From: an uncultured Prevotellaceae bacterium
Lineage (GTDB): Bacteria; Bacteroidota; Bacteroidia; Bacteroidales; Bacteroidaceae
DNA length: 64,000 bases
Direction of reading: 5' to 3'
Assembly: GCA_902784755.1 (NCBI GenBank)
Contig: CACZVX010000004.1
Coordinates: 1 to 64,000, forward strand
Of this stretch, positions 29,368-38,690 are shown piece by piece. Position 1 is the stretch's first letter, and each line of letters opens with the position of its first letter. The notes beneath the pieces were generated by a model. It ran no database searches, was not told where the DNA came from, and saw nothing but the letters and a program-made list of their open reading frames with translations. The position numbers and the translations under genes are program-made.

Positions 29368-31833
29368 ATGAATATTTCTTATAAATGGTTGAAAGAGTAT
29401 GTCGATTTCGATTTGACTCCACAGGAGGTTTGTGACGCGCTGACCTCCGAAGGACTCGAGGTGGACGCTCTTGAAGAAGTGCAAAGCATTCGCGGTGGCC
29501 TGAAAGGACTCTATGTGGGCAAGGTGCTCACCTGCGAAATGCATCCTAATAGCGATCACCTGCATGTGACGACCGTTGACCTCGGTAAGGGAGAACCTCA
29601 GCAGATTGTATGTGGTGCACCCAACGTGGCTGCGGGTCAGAAGGTGATTGTGGCCGATCTGGGTTGTGTGCTCTACGACGGTGACAAAGAATTCCAAATC
29701 AAAAAATCAAAGCTTCGTGGCGTGGAGAGTAACGGTATGATCTGCGCAGAGGATGAAATTGGTGTGGGCAACGACCACAGCGGCATCATCGTACTGCCTG
29801 AAGATGCACCCGTTGGTCAGCCTGCTGCTGAATATTATCACCTGGAAAGCGACTGGCTGATTGAAGTGGACATCACGGCAAACCGTGCCGATGCGCTTTC
29901 TCATTGGGGTGTGGCACGCGACCTCTATGCCTGGCTCATCCAAAACGGCTATAAGACTTCGCTCCATCGTCCTGATTGCGAGGCTTTCACCGTTGACAAT
30001 CACGATCTCCCCATTGATGTCGTCATTGAAAACAACGAGGCTTGCAAGCGCTATGCTTGTGTGAGCGTAACTGATTGTGAGGTAAAGGAATCGCCCGAAT
30101 GGTTGAAGAATAAACTCAACACGATTGGACTTCGTCCGATTAATAATATTGTGGACATCACCAACTATGTGATGATGGCTTACGGACAGCCTCTCCATTG
30201 CTTTGATGCAGACATGGTGACAGGTCATCAGATTGTGGTGAAAACCATGCCCGAAGGCACTCCTTTCGTGACACTCGATGGTGAGGAACACAAACTTTCC
30301 GACCGCGATCTGGCCATCTGCAACGCTGAGGAGCCTATGTGTATTGCCGGTGTCTTTGGAGGTAAGGGTAGCGGTACTTATGAGACCACTCGTAATGTGG
30401 TGCTGGAGTCAGCTTATTTCCATCCAACCTGGATTCGCAAGAGTGCGCGCCGTCATGGACTTTCCACAGATTCTTCCTTCCGTTTTGAGCGTGGCATTGA
30501 TCCCAATGGAACCATCTATGCGCTGAAGCAGGCCGCTATTCTTTGCAAGGAACTGGCAGGCGGTAAGGTTTCAATGGAAATCAAGGACGTTTATCCCGAG
30601 CCGCTTCCAAACTTTGATGTGGATTTGAAATATGATTACGTTCATCAGCTGATTGGTAAAGAGATTTCTCACGAAACCATCAAGAGCATCGTCACCTCGC
30701 TTGAAATGGTGATTAAGTCTGAAGATGCTGAAGGCCTGAAGCTGGAAGTTCCTGCTTACCGTGTGGATGTGCAGCGTCCTTGTGACGTTGTGGAAGACAT
30801 TCTGCGCGTCTATGGCTATAACAATGTGGAAATGCCAGAGCAGCTGAAGTCGAGCCTCGTCATCAAAGGTGAGGAAGATCAGAAGCACAAGTTGGAGAAT
30901 CTGGTGGGCGAACAGTTGGTTGGTGCTGGCTTCAATGAGATTCTGAACAATTCGTTGAGCAAGTCGGCATACTATGACGACGAACTGAACAGCTATCCTG
31001 CAGACCGCTTGGTTCGTATCATGAATCCGCTTTCAAGCGACCTCAATGTGATGCGTCAGTCTATTCTCTTCGGTGGTTTGGAGAGCATTGCCCATAACGC
31101 CAATCGCAAGAACCCGAACCTGCGATTCTTTGAATTCGGTAATACCTACCAGCATTTCAACGAGAAAGCTGACTTCGAGAATCCTATGAAGGCTTATGTT
31201 GAAGAGACTCATCTGGGAATCTGGGTGACCGGAAAGCGTGTGGAAGGCTCATGGGCTCATCCTGATGAGCAGAGTTCTTTCTATGAGCTGAAGGCTTATG
31301 TGCTGAATATTCTGAAGCGCATCGGCTTGCCCTTCGGTGCTATTATGTTCAAGGAAAGCCAGAACAACATCTTCTCAAAGGGTATTGCCATTGAGAACCG
31401 TGGCGGTAAGATGCTTGTAGAGATGGGTATTGTGACTCATGCTTTGCAGAAGAAGTTCGGTATTGATAATGAAGTCTATTTCGCTGATTGTCATTGGGCT
31501 CAGTTGATGAAAGCTGTCCGCAAGCAGAAGGTGGGCTTCAAGGAGATTTCAAAGTATCCGGCTGTTAGCCGTGATCTGGCTCTGCTGATTGACAATGACG
31601 TGGAATTCGCCCGCATTGAGCAGATTGCCTATGCTGCCGAACGCAAGTTGCTGAAGAAGGTGGAACTCTTCGATGTTTATGAAGGCAAGAATCTTCCTGC
31701 TGGCAAGAAGAGCTATGCTGTGAACTTCATTCTTCAGGATGAGCAAAAGACACTCAACGACAAGGCCATTGACGCCGTGATGCAGAAGATTATCCAGAGT
31801 CTCAAGAAGCAGCTTAATGCCGAACTGAGATAA
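29368..31833 (+). CDS. pheT: phenylalanyl-tRNA synthetase beta subunit
   Basis: An 821-residue beta subunit that with PheS charges tRNA-Phe. It starts MNISYKWLKEYVDFDLTP. Domains in order are an EMAP/OB-like tRNA-binding domain (about 40-150, PNSDHLHVTTVDLG), the B3/4 editing domain, B5 (about 405-480), the inactive synthetase-like core (QLVGAGFNEILNNSL, NPLSSDLNVMRQSILFG), and a C-terminal FDX-ACB anticodon-binding domain (SKYPAVSRDLALLIDNDVEF). The length is normal for the family. pheS is not adjacent. yebC follows after 73 bp carrying short tandem repeats. Confidence 0.96.
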   Translation: MNISYKWLKEYVDFDLTPQEVCDALTSEGLEVDALEEVQSIRGGLKGLYVGKVLTCEMHPNSDHLHVTTVDLGKGEPQQIVCGAPNVAAGQKVIVADLGCVLYDGDKEFQIKKSKLRGVESNGMICAEDEIGVGNDHSGIIVLPEDAPVGQPAAEYYHLESDWLIEVDITANRADALSHWGVARDLYAWLIQNGYKTSLHRPDCEAFTVDNHDLPIDVVIENNEACKRYACVSVTDCEVKESPEWLKNKLNTIGLRPINNIVDITNYVMMAYGQPLHCFDADMVTGHQIVVKTMPEGTPFVTLDGEEHKLSDRDLAICNAEEPMCIAGVFGGKGSGTYETTRNVVLESAYFHPTWIRKSARRHGLSTDSSFRFERGIDPNGTIYALKQAAILCKELAGGKVSMEIKDVYPEPLPNFDVDLKYDYVHQLIGKEISHETIKSIVTSLEMVIKSEDAEGLKLEVPAYRVDVQRPCDVVEDILRVYGYNNVEMPEQLKSSLVIKGEEDQKHKLENLVGEQLVGAGFNEILNNSLSKSAYYDDELNSYPADRLVRIMNPLSSDLNVMRQSILFGGLESIAHNANRKNPNLRFFEFGNTYQHFNEKADFENPMKAYVEETHLGIWVTGKRVEGSWAHPDEQSSFYELKAYVLNILKRIGLPFGAIMFKESQNNIFSKGIAIENRGGKMLVEMGIVTHALQKKFGIDNEVYFADCHWAQLMKAVRKQKVGFKEISKYPAVSRDLALLIDNDVEFARIEQIAYAAERKLLKKVELFDVYEGKNLPAGKKSYAVNFILQDEQKTLNDKAIDAVMQKIIQSLKKQLNAELR

Positions 31834-31842
31834 CTGGGTGTC

Positions 31843-31882
31843 TATCCGGCCATTAAATTATCCGGCTATCCGTCTATCCGTC
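31843..31882. repeat. 8-bp tandem repeat between pheT and yebC
   Basis: Five octamer slots in one register: TATCCGGC at 31843, a diverged slot (CATTAAAT) at 31851, TATCCGGC at 31859, and TATCCGTC at 31867 and 31875. It fills most of the 73-bp spacer between two same-strand genes. Confidence 0.8.
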
Positions 31883-31906
31883 TAAAACAACAATAATAAA
31901 AATATT

Positions 31907-32647
31907 ATGGGAAGAGCATTTGAATATCGTAAAGCTGCTAAGCTAAAGCGATGGGGCCACATGGCCAAGACATTTACGAAGATTGGTAAGCAGATCGCTA
32001 TTGCCGTGAAGGCTGGCGGTCCGGAACCCGACATGAACCCTGCACTCCGTGCCTGTATTGCCAATGCCAAGCGTGAGAACATGCCGAAGGACAATATCGA
32101 GCGTGCCATCAAGAACGCTATGGGTAAGGACCAGAGCGACTACAAGGAAGTGACCTATGAAGGTTATGGCCCTCATGGAGTGGCTATCTTTGTGGAGACG
32201 CTGACTGACAACACCACCCGTACCGTAGGCGATGTTCGTTCGGTGTTCAACAAGTTCAATGGAAACCTCGGAACTCAGGGATCTCTGTCATTCCTCTTCG
32301 ACCACAAAAGTGTGTTTACCTTCAAGAAGAAGGACGGTCTCGACATGGACGAACTGATTCTCGACCTGATTGACTATGGCGTGGAGGATGAGTTTGATGA
32401 GGACGAGGAAGAAGGCAGCATCACCATCTATGGCGATCCTTCTTCATTCAGCGCTATTCAGAAGCATCTGGAGGAGAATGGTTTTGAAGTAACCGGTGCT
32501 GAGTTCACCCGTATTCCTAACGATCTGAAGGATGTAACTCCTGAACAGCGTGAAACCATTGACAAAATGGTAGAGCGTCTGGAGGACTTTGACGATGTTC
32601 AGACAGTTTACACAAACATGAAGCCTGAGGAACTCCCAGAAGAGTAA
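31907..32647 (+). CDS. yebC: YebC/PmpR family protein
   Basis: A 246-residue YebC-family protein, historically annotated as a transcriptional regulator; some members act on ribosomes stalled at proline stretches. It opens MGRAFEYRKAAKLKRWGHMAKTFTKIGK and has the family core NPALRACIANAKRENMPKDNIERAIKNA and YEGYGPHGVAIFVETLTDN. The acidic segment DEFDEDEEEGSITIYGDP follows. The start matches the family except for MGRAFEYRK in place of the more common MAGHSKW. It is downstream of pheT on the same strand. Confidence 0.93.
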   Translation: MGRAFEYRKAAKLKRWGHMAKTFTKIGKQIAIAVKAGGPEPDMNPALRACIANAKRENMPKDNIERAIKNAMGKDQSDYKEVTYEGYGPHGVAIFVETLTDNTTRTVGDVRSVFNKFNGNLGTQGSLSFLFDHKSVFTFKKKDGLDMDELILDLIDYGVEDEFDEDEEEGSITIYGDPSSFSAIQKHLEENGFEVTGAEFTRIPNDLKDVTPEQRETIDKMVERLEDFDDVQTVYTNMKPEELPEE

Positions 32648-32668
32648 ATTAGGCTTTAGAAAAGAGAT

Positions 32669-33058
32669 TTAATAGTCCTTCTTGGTGAAAACGTAATCAA
32701 GGAGGACTTTCTTTTTGTCCTTATGCGAGCGGAAGACATAGCGGAAATTGTAGCCAGCATCTTTGTACCCTTTCAGGGAAGGCGTATTTCTCACCCCGTC
32801 AAGCATCATCTGCTTCGTCTTTTCTTGCAATTCCTCACTAAGAGTCGTGTCAAGAACACCGTCCAACACATAGTAGTAGAAAACCGTCTGCGTCTTCATG
32901 TCGAAGGTCATACTATCAATAGTAATACCCTCCGAAATCTCCATTGGACAGGACTTCTTGGTGAACTCTTGAGCCTCGCGGGCAGCCCGCTCATCAAGAT
33001 TCTCGTGACAAGCTGTAAGTGCAAAGGCTGCTATAACAATTAAAAAAATCTTCTTCAT
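32669..33058 (-). CDS. small lipoprotein of unknown function
   Basis: A 129-residue protein with a lipoprotein signal: MKKIFLIVIAAFALTACHEN, with the lipobox LTAC and cysteine 17. The mature part has an acidic and Lys-rich sequence with a central YYYVLDG and ends RYVFRSHKDKKKVLLDYVF. It has only two other notable features: a single later cysteine (KKSCPMEIS) and no internal repeats. I do not recognise the family. It is convergent with yebC and divergent from lepA, with its own consensus promoter whose box is only 8 bp from the ATG. Confidence 0.85.
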   Translation of the reverse strand: MKKIFLIVIAAFALTACHENLDERAAREAQEFTKKSCPMEISEGITIDSMTFDMKTQTVFYYYVLDGVLDTTLSEELQEKTKQMMLDGVRNTPSLKGYKDAGYNFRYVFRSHKDKKKVLLDYVFTKKDY

Positions 33059-33066
33059 AATTGTTG

Positions 33067-33097
33067 CAAAATTAGAAATTTTCTATTGATTAACAAA
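33067..33097 (-). promoter_or_regulatory. consensus promoter of the small lipoprotein gene, almost leaderless
   Basis: On the minus strand TTTG (33097-33094) precedes TAATTTTG (33074-33067) by 19 bp. The ATG at 33058-33056 starts only 8 bp after the box, leaving a leader of a few nucleotides. Confidence 0.75.
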
Positions 33098-33136
33098 AAA
33101 TTGCCGATAAAATGTCGGAAAAAGGCGGAAATTTAG

Positions 33137-33144
33137 TATTTTTG
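33137..33144 (+). promoter_or_regulatory. -7 element of lepA
   Basis: TATTTTTG matches TAnnTTTG and lies 24 bp before the ATG at 33169. It is inside the longer open frame that begins at 33112, which argues against that upstream start. Confidence 0.6.
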
Positions 33145-33168
33145 CAACTTAAAAGTGAGAAAGATTGT

Positions 33169-34950
33169 ATGCAACATATAAGAAACTTCTGTATCATCGC
33201 CCATATCGACCACGGAAAGTCAACGCTTGCTGACCGTCTCCTGGAATTTACGAAGACCATCCAGATTACGGAGGGTCAGATGCTTGATGATATGGATTTG
33301 GAAAAAGAGCGTGGTATTACCATCAAAAGCCATGCTATTCAAATGGAATACGAATACCAGGGAGAGAAATACCTGTTGAACCTCATTGACACTCCGGGAC
33401 ACGTGGATTTCTCTTATGAGGTTTCGCGTTCTATTGCTGCCTGCGAAGGTGCATTGCTTGTGGTTGATGCCACACAGGGCGTGCAGGCGCAGACAATTTC
33501 AAATCTCTATATGGCTATTGATCACGACTTGGAAATCATTCCTGTTATCAATAAGATAGATATGCCTTCGGCTATGCCTGATGAAGTGGAGGATGAAATT
33601 GTTGAGCTGCTCGGTTGTGACCGTAAGGACATTTTGCGAGCAAGCGGTAAGACGGGTGAAGGCGTTGAGGATATTCTGAAAGCAGTGGTTGAGCGTATTC
33701 CACATCCCGAAGGTAATCCCGAGGCTCCTTTACAGGCCTTGATTTTCGACTCTGTTTTCAATTCTTTCCGTGGCATTATTGCTTACTTTAAAATTCTGAA
33801 CGGAAGTATTCGTAAGGGAGACAAAGTGAAGTTCTTTAATACTGGAATGGAATATGATGCTGACGAAGTGGGTGTTTTGAAAATGGACATGGTTCCGAAG
33901 AATGAACTTTCCACGGGTGAGGTAGGCTACATTATCAGCGGTATTAAGGATGCGAAGGAAGTGAAGGTTGGTGATACCATTACGCATATTTCACGCCCTT
34001 GCGATAAGGCCATTGAAGGTTTCCAGGAAGTGAAGCCGATGGTCTTTGCAGGTGTTTATCCCATTGATCCTACGGAATATGAAAACCTTCGAGCTTCTTT
34101 GGAAAAGCTTCAGCTTAACGATGCTTCGCTCACTTTCCAGCCAGAGTCTTCTGTGGCTCTTGGATTTGGCTTCCGTTGCGGATTTCTCGGATTGCTTCAC
34201 ATGGAAATCGTGCAGGAGCGTCTTGACCGTGAGTTTAATATGGACGTCATTACGACTGTGCCAAACGTAAGCTATATGGTTTACGACAAGCAGGGCGGGG
34301 AGAAAGAAGTGCATAATCCCTCAGGTCTTCCCGATCAGACTTTGATTGACCATATTGAGGAACCCTACATACGCGCTTCCATCATTACAGATTCCACTTA
34401 TATCGGTCCGATTATGAAACTCTGTCTGGACAAGCGTGGCGAATTGATTAAGCAGGAATATGTTTCAGGCAACCGTGTGGAACTCTATTTCATGATTCCA
34501 CTTGGTGAGATTGTGATTGATTTCTATGATAAGCTAAAGAGTATTTCAAAGGGTTACGCTTCTTTTGATTACCATGTGGACTGTTTCCGTCCTTCGAAAC
34601 TTATCAAACTTGACATTCTGCTCAATGGTGAGCCTGTAGATGCTTTGAGTACTCTGACCCATCAGGACAATGCCGTTACTTTCGGTCGCCGTATGTGCGA
34701 GAAGTTGAAAGAACTTATTCCGCGTCAACAGTTTGATATTGCCATTCAGGCAGCTATAGGAGCCAAAATTATTGCACGTGAAACCGTGAAGCAGGTCCGA
34801 AAGGATGTAACGGCGAAGTGCTATGGAGGTGACGTGAGCCGTAAGCGTAAGTTGCTCGAAAAGCAGAAGAAGGGTAAGAAACGTATGAAGCAGATTGGTA
34901 ATGTGGAGGTTCCACAGAAGGCCTTCCTTGCTGTTCTCAAACTTGATTAA
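33169..34950 (+). CDS. lepA: elongation factor 4 (LepA)
   Basis: A 593-residue ribosome-associated GTPase of the LepA/EF4 family. The start [20 protein letters not shown] matches the family and lies after the promoter box; the frame is open 19 codons further upstream. The GTPase domain shows G1 [10 protein letters not shown]2-region ERGITIKS, G3 DTPGH, and G4 NKIDMPSA. Domains II, III and V follow ([21 protein letters not shown]), and then the LepA-specific C-terminal domain with [20 protein letters not shown]. It is followed 49 bp later by a Crp/Fnr-type regulator on the same strand. Confidence 0.97.
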   Translation: MQHIRNFCIIAHIDHGKSTLADRLLEFTKTIQITEGQMLDDMDLEKERGITIKSHAIQMEYEYQGEKYLLNLIDTPGHVDFSYEVSRSIAACEGALLVVDATQGVQAQTISNLYMAIDHDLEIIPVINKIDMPSAMPDEVEDEIVELLGCDRKDILRASGKTGEGVEDILKAVVERIPHPEGNPEAPLQALIFDSVFNSFRGIIAYFKILNGSIRKGDKVKFFNTGMEYDADEVGVLKMDMVPKNELSTGEVGYIISGIKDAKEVKVGDTITHISRPCDKAIEGFQEVKPMVFAGVYPIDPTEYENLRASLEKLQLNDASLTFQPESSVALGFGFRCGFLGLLHMEIVQERLDREFNMDVITTVPNVSYMVYDKQGGEKEVHNPSGLPDQTLIDHIEEPYIRASIITDSTYIGPIMKLCLDKRGELIKQEYVSGNRVELYFMIPLGEIVIDFYDKLKSISKGYASFDYHVDCFRPSKLIKLDILLNGEPVDALSTLTHQDNAVTFGRRMCEKLKELIPRQQFDIAIQAAIGAKIIARETVKQVRKDVTAKCYGGDVSRKRKLLEKQKKGKKRMKQIGNVEVPQKAFLAVLKLD

Positions 34951-34999
34951 GATATAAAAACAAACATATTACATCAACTACAGCTAATTATCCGAAACA

Positions 35000-35596
35000 A
35001 TGAAAGAATTGCAAACCACAACACGAGACGTTGCCAGAGAACTTGCACGTAAGTACAGCACGATGTCGCATGATGAGTTGGACATTTTAGAAAGCGTGCT
35101 CGTACCTAAGAAATATGCCAAAGGCGAAATGATTCTGGCTGAAGGCGACGTGTGTAAGAGCATCATTTACATTGAAAAGGGACTTGTTCGTGAGTTCTAT
35201 TATAAAAATAATAAGGAGGTAACGGAGTATCTCGCTGTGGAAGGGACAATTATGATGAGTATTGAGAGCCTTTTCAAGGAGCAGCCGTCACTTCTCCAGA
35301 TAGAGGCATTGGAGCCCGCCATCATCTATGAACTGCCGAAAAAGAGGCTGGAAGAGGTTGCTCTCCATAATGTGAACATACAGATTCTCTACCGTAAGAT
35401 TCTGGAAGAAAGTCTGATTCTTTCACAGGTTCATGCCGACTTGGTTCGCTTCGAAAGTGCTGAGAACCGTTATCGCCGCATGTGTAAGCTTTCTCCACAG
35501 ATTGCCCTTAGGGCTCCGCTGGTTTACATCGCCAGTTATCTGCAGATGACACCTGAAACGCTTTCACGTGTGCGCTCCACCACTTTATTGGATTAA
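35000..35596 (+). CDS. Crp/Fnr-type regulator with cyclic-nucleotide-binding-like domain
   Basis: A 198-residue protein. Residues about 25-125 form a cNMP-binding-like beta-roll (LVPKKYAKGEMILAEGDVCKSIIYIEKGLVREFYY). It lacks the full phosphate-cassette consensus of cAMP receptors, so the ligand is unclear. A long dimer helix (IQILYRKILEESLILSQVHADLVRFESAENRYRRM in pieces) leads to a short helix-turn-helix, APLVYIASYLQMTPETLSRVR. Bacteroidetes carry many such proteins of unknown target. It sits between lepA and fabD, 31 bp upstream of fabD. Confidence 0.85.
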   Translation: MKELQTTTRDVARELARKYSTMSHDELDILESVLVPKKYAKGEMILAEGDVCKSIIYIEKGLVREFYYKNNKEVTEYLAVEGTIMMSIESLFKEQPSLLQIEALEPAIIYELPKKRLEEVALHNVNIQILYRKILEESLILSQVHADLVRFESAENRYRRMCKLSPQIALRAPLVYIASYLQMTPETLSRVRSTTLLD

Positions 35597-35627
35597 TTTT
35601 TTTAAGGTAAAATAATTGTAAGTTAAA

Positions 35628-36518
35628 ATGAAAGCATTTGTATTTCCCGGACAGGGAGCTCAATTTGTGGGTATGGGTAAAGACCTGTACGACAACAACG
35701 AATTAGCAAAAGAACTTTTTGAGAAGGCTAACGAAATTCTCGGTTATCGCATTACCGACATTATGTTCAGTGGAACAGATGATGAACTGAAACAGACTAA
35801 GGTTACTCAGCCTGCTGTTTTCCTGCATAGTGTGATTAGTGCCCTTTGCATGGGTGATGCCTTCCAGCCCGCTATGACCGCTGGTCATTCATTGGGTGAG
35901 TTCTCAGCACTTGTAGCTGCCGGGGCTCTTTCGTTCGAGGATGGATTGAAACTTGTTTATGCACGTGCCATGGCTATGCAGAAGGCATGCGAGGCTGCAC
36001 CTTCTACAATGGCCGCTATCATAGCATTACCTTTCGAGACAATCGAGCAGATTTGTGAGGAAGTGTCAAAAGAAGGTAAGGGTGTTGTAGTGCCCGCTAA
36101 CTATAATTGTCCTGGACAGTTGGTAATCTCTGGCAATATTGAAGCTATCAATGAAGCTTGTGAGAAGCTGAAGGCCGCTGGTGCAAAACGAGCTTTGCCG
36201 CTGAAAGTAGGTGGTGCTTTCCACTCTCCGCTGATGCAGCCTGCCAAGGATGAACTCCAGGCAGCTATTGAGGCAACAGAGATTAAAGAACCCAAGTGCC
36301 CAGTTTATCAGAACGTGGACGGAAAGCCTCATACTGATCCTGTAGAAATTAAACAGAACCTCATTGCTCAGCTGACTAGTAGTGTTCGTTGGGCTCAAAG
36401 TGTAGAGAATATGATTGCAGATGGTGCTGATGATTTCACCGAATGTGGTCCTGGAAAAGCCCTGCAGGGAATGATTGTTAAAATCAATCGCGAGGTTTCT
36501 GCGCACGGCATTGTATAA
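35628..36518 (+). CDS. fabD: malonyl-CoA:ACP transacylase
   Basis: A 296-residue acyltransferase that loads malonyl groups onto acyl carrier protein for fatty-acid synthesis. It has the N-terminal FVFPGQGAQFVGMG, the nucleophile motif GHSLGEFSAL with Ser88, the substrate-binding arginine region LVYARAMAMQKAC, and the catalytic histidine region VGGAFHSPLMQPA. The length is normal. Its stop overlaps the start of the GH13 gene by one base (TAATG). Other fab genes are not nearby. Confidence 0.96.
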   Translation: MKAFVFPGQGAQFVGMGKDLYDNNELAKELFEKANEILGYRITDIMFSGTDDELKQTKVTQPAVFLHSVISALCMGDAFQPAMTAGHSLGEFSALVAAGALSFEDGLKLVYARAMAMQKACEAAPSTMAAIIALPFETIEQICEEVSKEGKGVVVPANYNCPGQLVISGNIEAINEACEKLKAAGAKRALPLKVGGAFHSPLMQPAKDELQAAIEATEIKEPKCPVYQNVDGKPHTDPVEIKQNLIAQLTSSVRWAQSVENMIADGADDFTECGPGKALQGMIVKINREVSAHGIV

Positions 36519-38170
36519 TGAAGACAGTTATATATCAAGTTTTCACACGCTTGTTCGGAAATCAGAATACTAATTGTAAAGAATGGGGTACTCTGGCTCA
36601 GAACGGAACTGGAAAGCTGAATGATATTGATACTAAGGTTCTTAAGAGAATCAAAGACTTAGGGGTAACGCACGTGTGGTACACGGGCGTTATCCGTCAT
36701 GCAACTGCTACTAATTATTCCCGTTACGGCATTCCACGTCAACATCCTGATGTGGTGAAGGGTATTGCCGGTTCTCCTTATGCTATATGTGACTACTATG
36801 ATATTGACCCCGATCTCGCTACCAATGTGAAGAACCGCATGGAAGAGTGGGAGTCTCTCATTGACCGTACTCACAAGGCAGGATTGAAAGTGGTAATGGA
36901 TTTTGTTCCTAATCATGTTGCCCGTCAGTATTATAGCATTGCAAAACCTGATCATGTGAAGGATTTGGGTGAGGATGACAATCAAAATTGGCATTTTTCC
37001 ACACAAAACAATTTCTATTATTGTTGGAATCAACCTCTTGACCTTACCGATTTCCGCCCAGAGCAAACCTATAAGGAAATACCTGCCAAAGCAACAGGTA
37101 ATGACCGTTTTTCCTCTCATCCTACTTGTAATGACTGGTATGAAACAGTGAAATTAAATTACGGTATAGATTATTGTGATGCGGGTGGTCGCTCGGAACA
37201 TTTTGACCCTATTCCTAACACATGGGATAAGATGACCGATATTCTGCTGTTCTGGGCAAAGAAAGGTATAGACGCCTTTCGTTGCGACATGGCAGAGATG
37301 GTTCCCACAGCATTCTGGGCTTGGGCTACTGATAAGGTGAAATACCGTTTTCCTGATGTTCAGTTTATTGGGGAGGTCTATAATCCGAAAGAATACCGTA
37401 ATTACTTAGGTGCTGGTTTTGATTTGCTCTATGACAAAGTGGGAATGTACGATTGTGTCAGGGATGTGATTTGTGGCAATCGTCCTGCTTCTTCCATTAC
37501 CTATGAATGGCAGGCAACAGACGATATTCGCAATCACATGCTTTACTTCCTGGAAAATCATGATGAACAACGGTTGGCTTCTGATTTCTTTGCAGGAGAC
37601 GCTCGTAAGGGTATTCCGGGAATGATGGTCAGCGCTTGGCTGCAACAGAATCCGGTAATGATTTACGCAGGACAGGAATTCGGTGAGCGTGGAATGGACA
37701 AGGAAGGATTCTCTGGTGTGGATGGACGTACAACCATTTTCGACTATTGGTGCGTGGACACTATTCGTCGCGGCTATTTTCAGCGTCGTAAACTAACGAC
37801 TACTGAGAAAGCGTTAGAACAACAGTATAAGCAAATTCTGAATCTTGCTCTTCATGAAAGAGCCATTCGTGAAGGACAATTCTACGATTTGATGTATGCT
37901 CAGAGTGTTTGCTTTGATCGTCAGCATCTTTTTGCCTTCCTACGAAAGGCTGCTACTGATACGATTCTTATTATCGTGAATTTTGGTGAAGAGTCACGTA
38001 CGGCCTATGTGAATATTCCAAAACATGCCATTGATTTCCTGGGAATACCTACAGGGGATATTCTGGCTATGGATTTACTGACTAAAGAGGCTCGTTTCTT
38101 TGAGCTAACTCCTGACGTTGAATTTCCGATTACGATTCCCGCTTTGGGCGCCATAGTTCTAAAATTTTAA
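36518..38170 (+). CDS. GH13 alpha-amylase family enzyme, cytoplasmic
   Basis: A 550-residue glycoside hydrolase of family GH13 without a signal peptide, so it works on imported or stored alpha-glucans in the cytoplasm. Conserved regions are VVMDFVPNHVAR (region I), GIDAFRCDMAEMVP (region II, nucleophile aspartate), QFIGEVYNP (region III, acid/base glutamate), and FLENHDEQR (region IV). The C-terminal beta-domain ends with ITIPALGAIVLKF. It starts on the last base of the fabD stop and is followed 7 bp later by an AlaX-like gene. The precise substrate cannot be fixed. Confidence 0.9.
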   Translation: MKTVIYQVFTRLFGNQNTNCKEWGTLAQNGTGKLNDIDTKVLKRIKDLGVTHVWYTGVIRHATATNYSRYGIPRQHPDVVKGIAGSPYAICDYYDIDPDLATNVKNRMEEWESLIDRTHKAGLKVVMDFVPNHVARQYYSIAKPDHVKDLGEDDNQNWHFSTQNNFYYCWNQPLDLTDFRPEQTYKEIPAKATGNDRFSSHPTCNDWYETVKLNYGIDYCDAGGRSEHFDPIPNTWDKMTDILLFWAKKGIDAFRCDMAEMVPTAFWAWATDKVKYRFPDVQFIGEVYNPKEYRNYLGAGFDLLYDKVGMYDCVRDVICGNRPASSITYEWQATDDIRNHMLYFLENHDEQRLASDFFAGDARKGIPGMMVSAWLQQNPVMIYAGQEFGERGMDKEGFSGVDGRTTIFDYWCVDTIRRGYFQRRKLTTTEKALEQQYKQILNLALHERAIREGQFYDLMYAQSVCFDRQHLFAFLRKAATDTILIIVNFGEESRTAYVNIPKHAIDFLGIPTGDILAMDLLTKEARFFELTPDVEFPITIPALGAIVLKF

Positions 38171-38177
38171 TGCATTT

Positions 38178-38681
38178 ATGGAAGACTACGAGTTAAACGA
38201 CCACAACAAGGACGAGTTCCCACCAGCCCATACTGCTGAACATCTGCTCAATCAGCTGATGATGAGAATGTTCGGATGTGAGCGTTCACGCAATGCCCAT
38301 GTGGAAAGGAAAAAGAGTAAGATCTCATATGTTCTTGACCATAAGCCAGACCGCAAGGAAGAACGGGAAATCGAACGTCAGATGAATGAACTCATTGAAC
38401 AGGATCTTCCGGTTACTTTTGAGTTTATGACTCGTTCTGAATTGGTAAGAATGGTCATGGAAGCAGAACCTGATAGTCCTGAGTCCCGGCTTTCACTCGA
38501 TCGTCTTCCTGAAGATGCTTCAGAAACTATACGACTTGTACGTATAGGTGATTATGATGTTTGTCCTTGTATTGGTAAGCATGTGCGCAGCACTTCGCAA
38601 ATAGGGCGCTTTGAAATGCTGGGTACTAATTGGGATGAACACCAAAAGAGCTTTCGTATACGCTATAAAGTTGTTCAATAG
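38178..38681 (+). CDS. AlaX-like tRNA-editing domain protein (predicted)
   Basis: A 167-residue protein with the metal-binding pattern of the second additional domain of threonyl/alanyl-tRNA synthetases. H18-T-A-E-H22 (HTAEHLLNQL) matches HxxxH, and C131-x-x-x-H135 (CPCIGKH) matches CxxxH. Stand-alone members hydrolyse mischarged tRNA. Here the C-terminal motif is unusual (CIGKH instead of CGGTH), and an Arg/Lys/Glu-rich helix (residues 50-70) separates the halves. It is translated with fabD and the GH13 gene. A metal-dependent editing or hydrolytic role is likely; the substrate is unknown. Confidence 0.7.
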   Translation: MEDYELNDHNKDEFPPAHTAEHLLNQLMMRMFGCERSRNAHVERKKSKISYVLDHKPDRKEEREIERQMNELIEQDLPVTFEFMTRSELVRMVMEAEPDSPESRLSLDRLPEDASETIRLVRIGDYDVCPCIGKHVRSTSQIGRFEMLGTNWDEHQKSFRIRYKVVQ

Positions 38682-38690
38682 TCAGAACTC

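Noticed and set aside
33112..33168. Upstream start for lepA adding 19 residues
   Set aside because: The extension includes the promoter box at 33137-33144 and is not part of the LepA family start.
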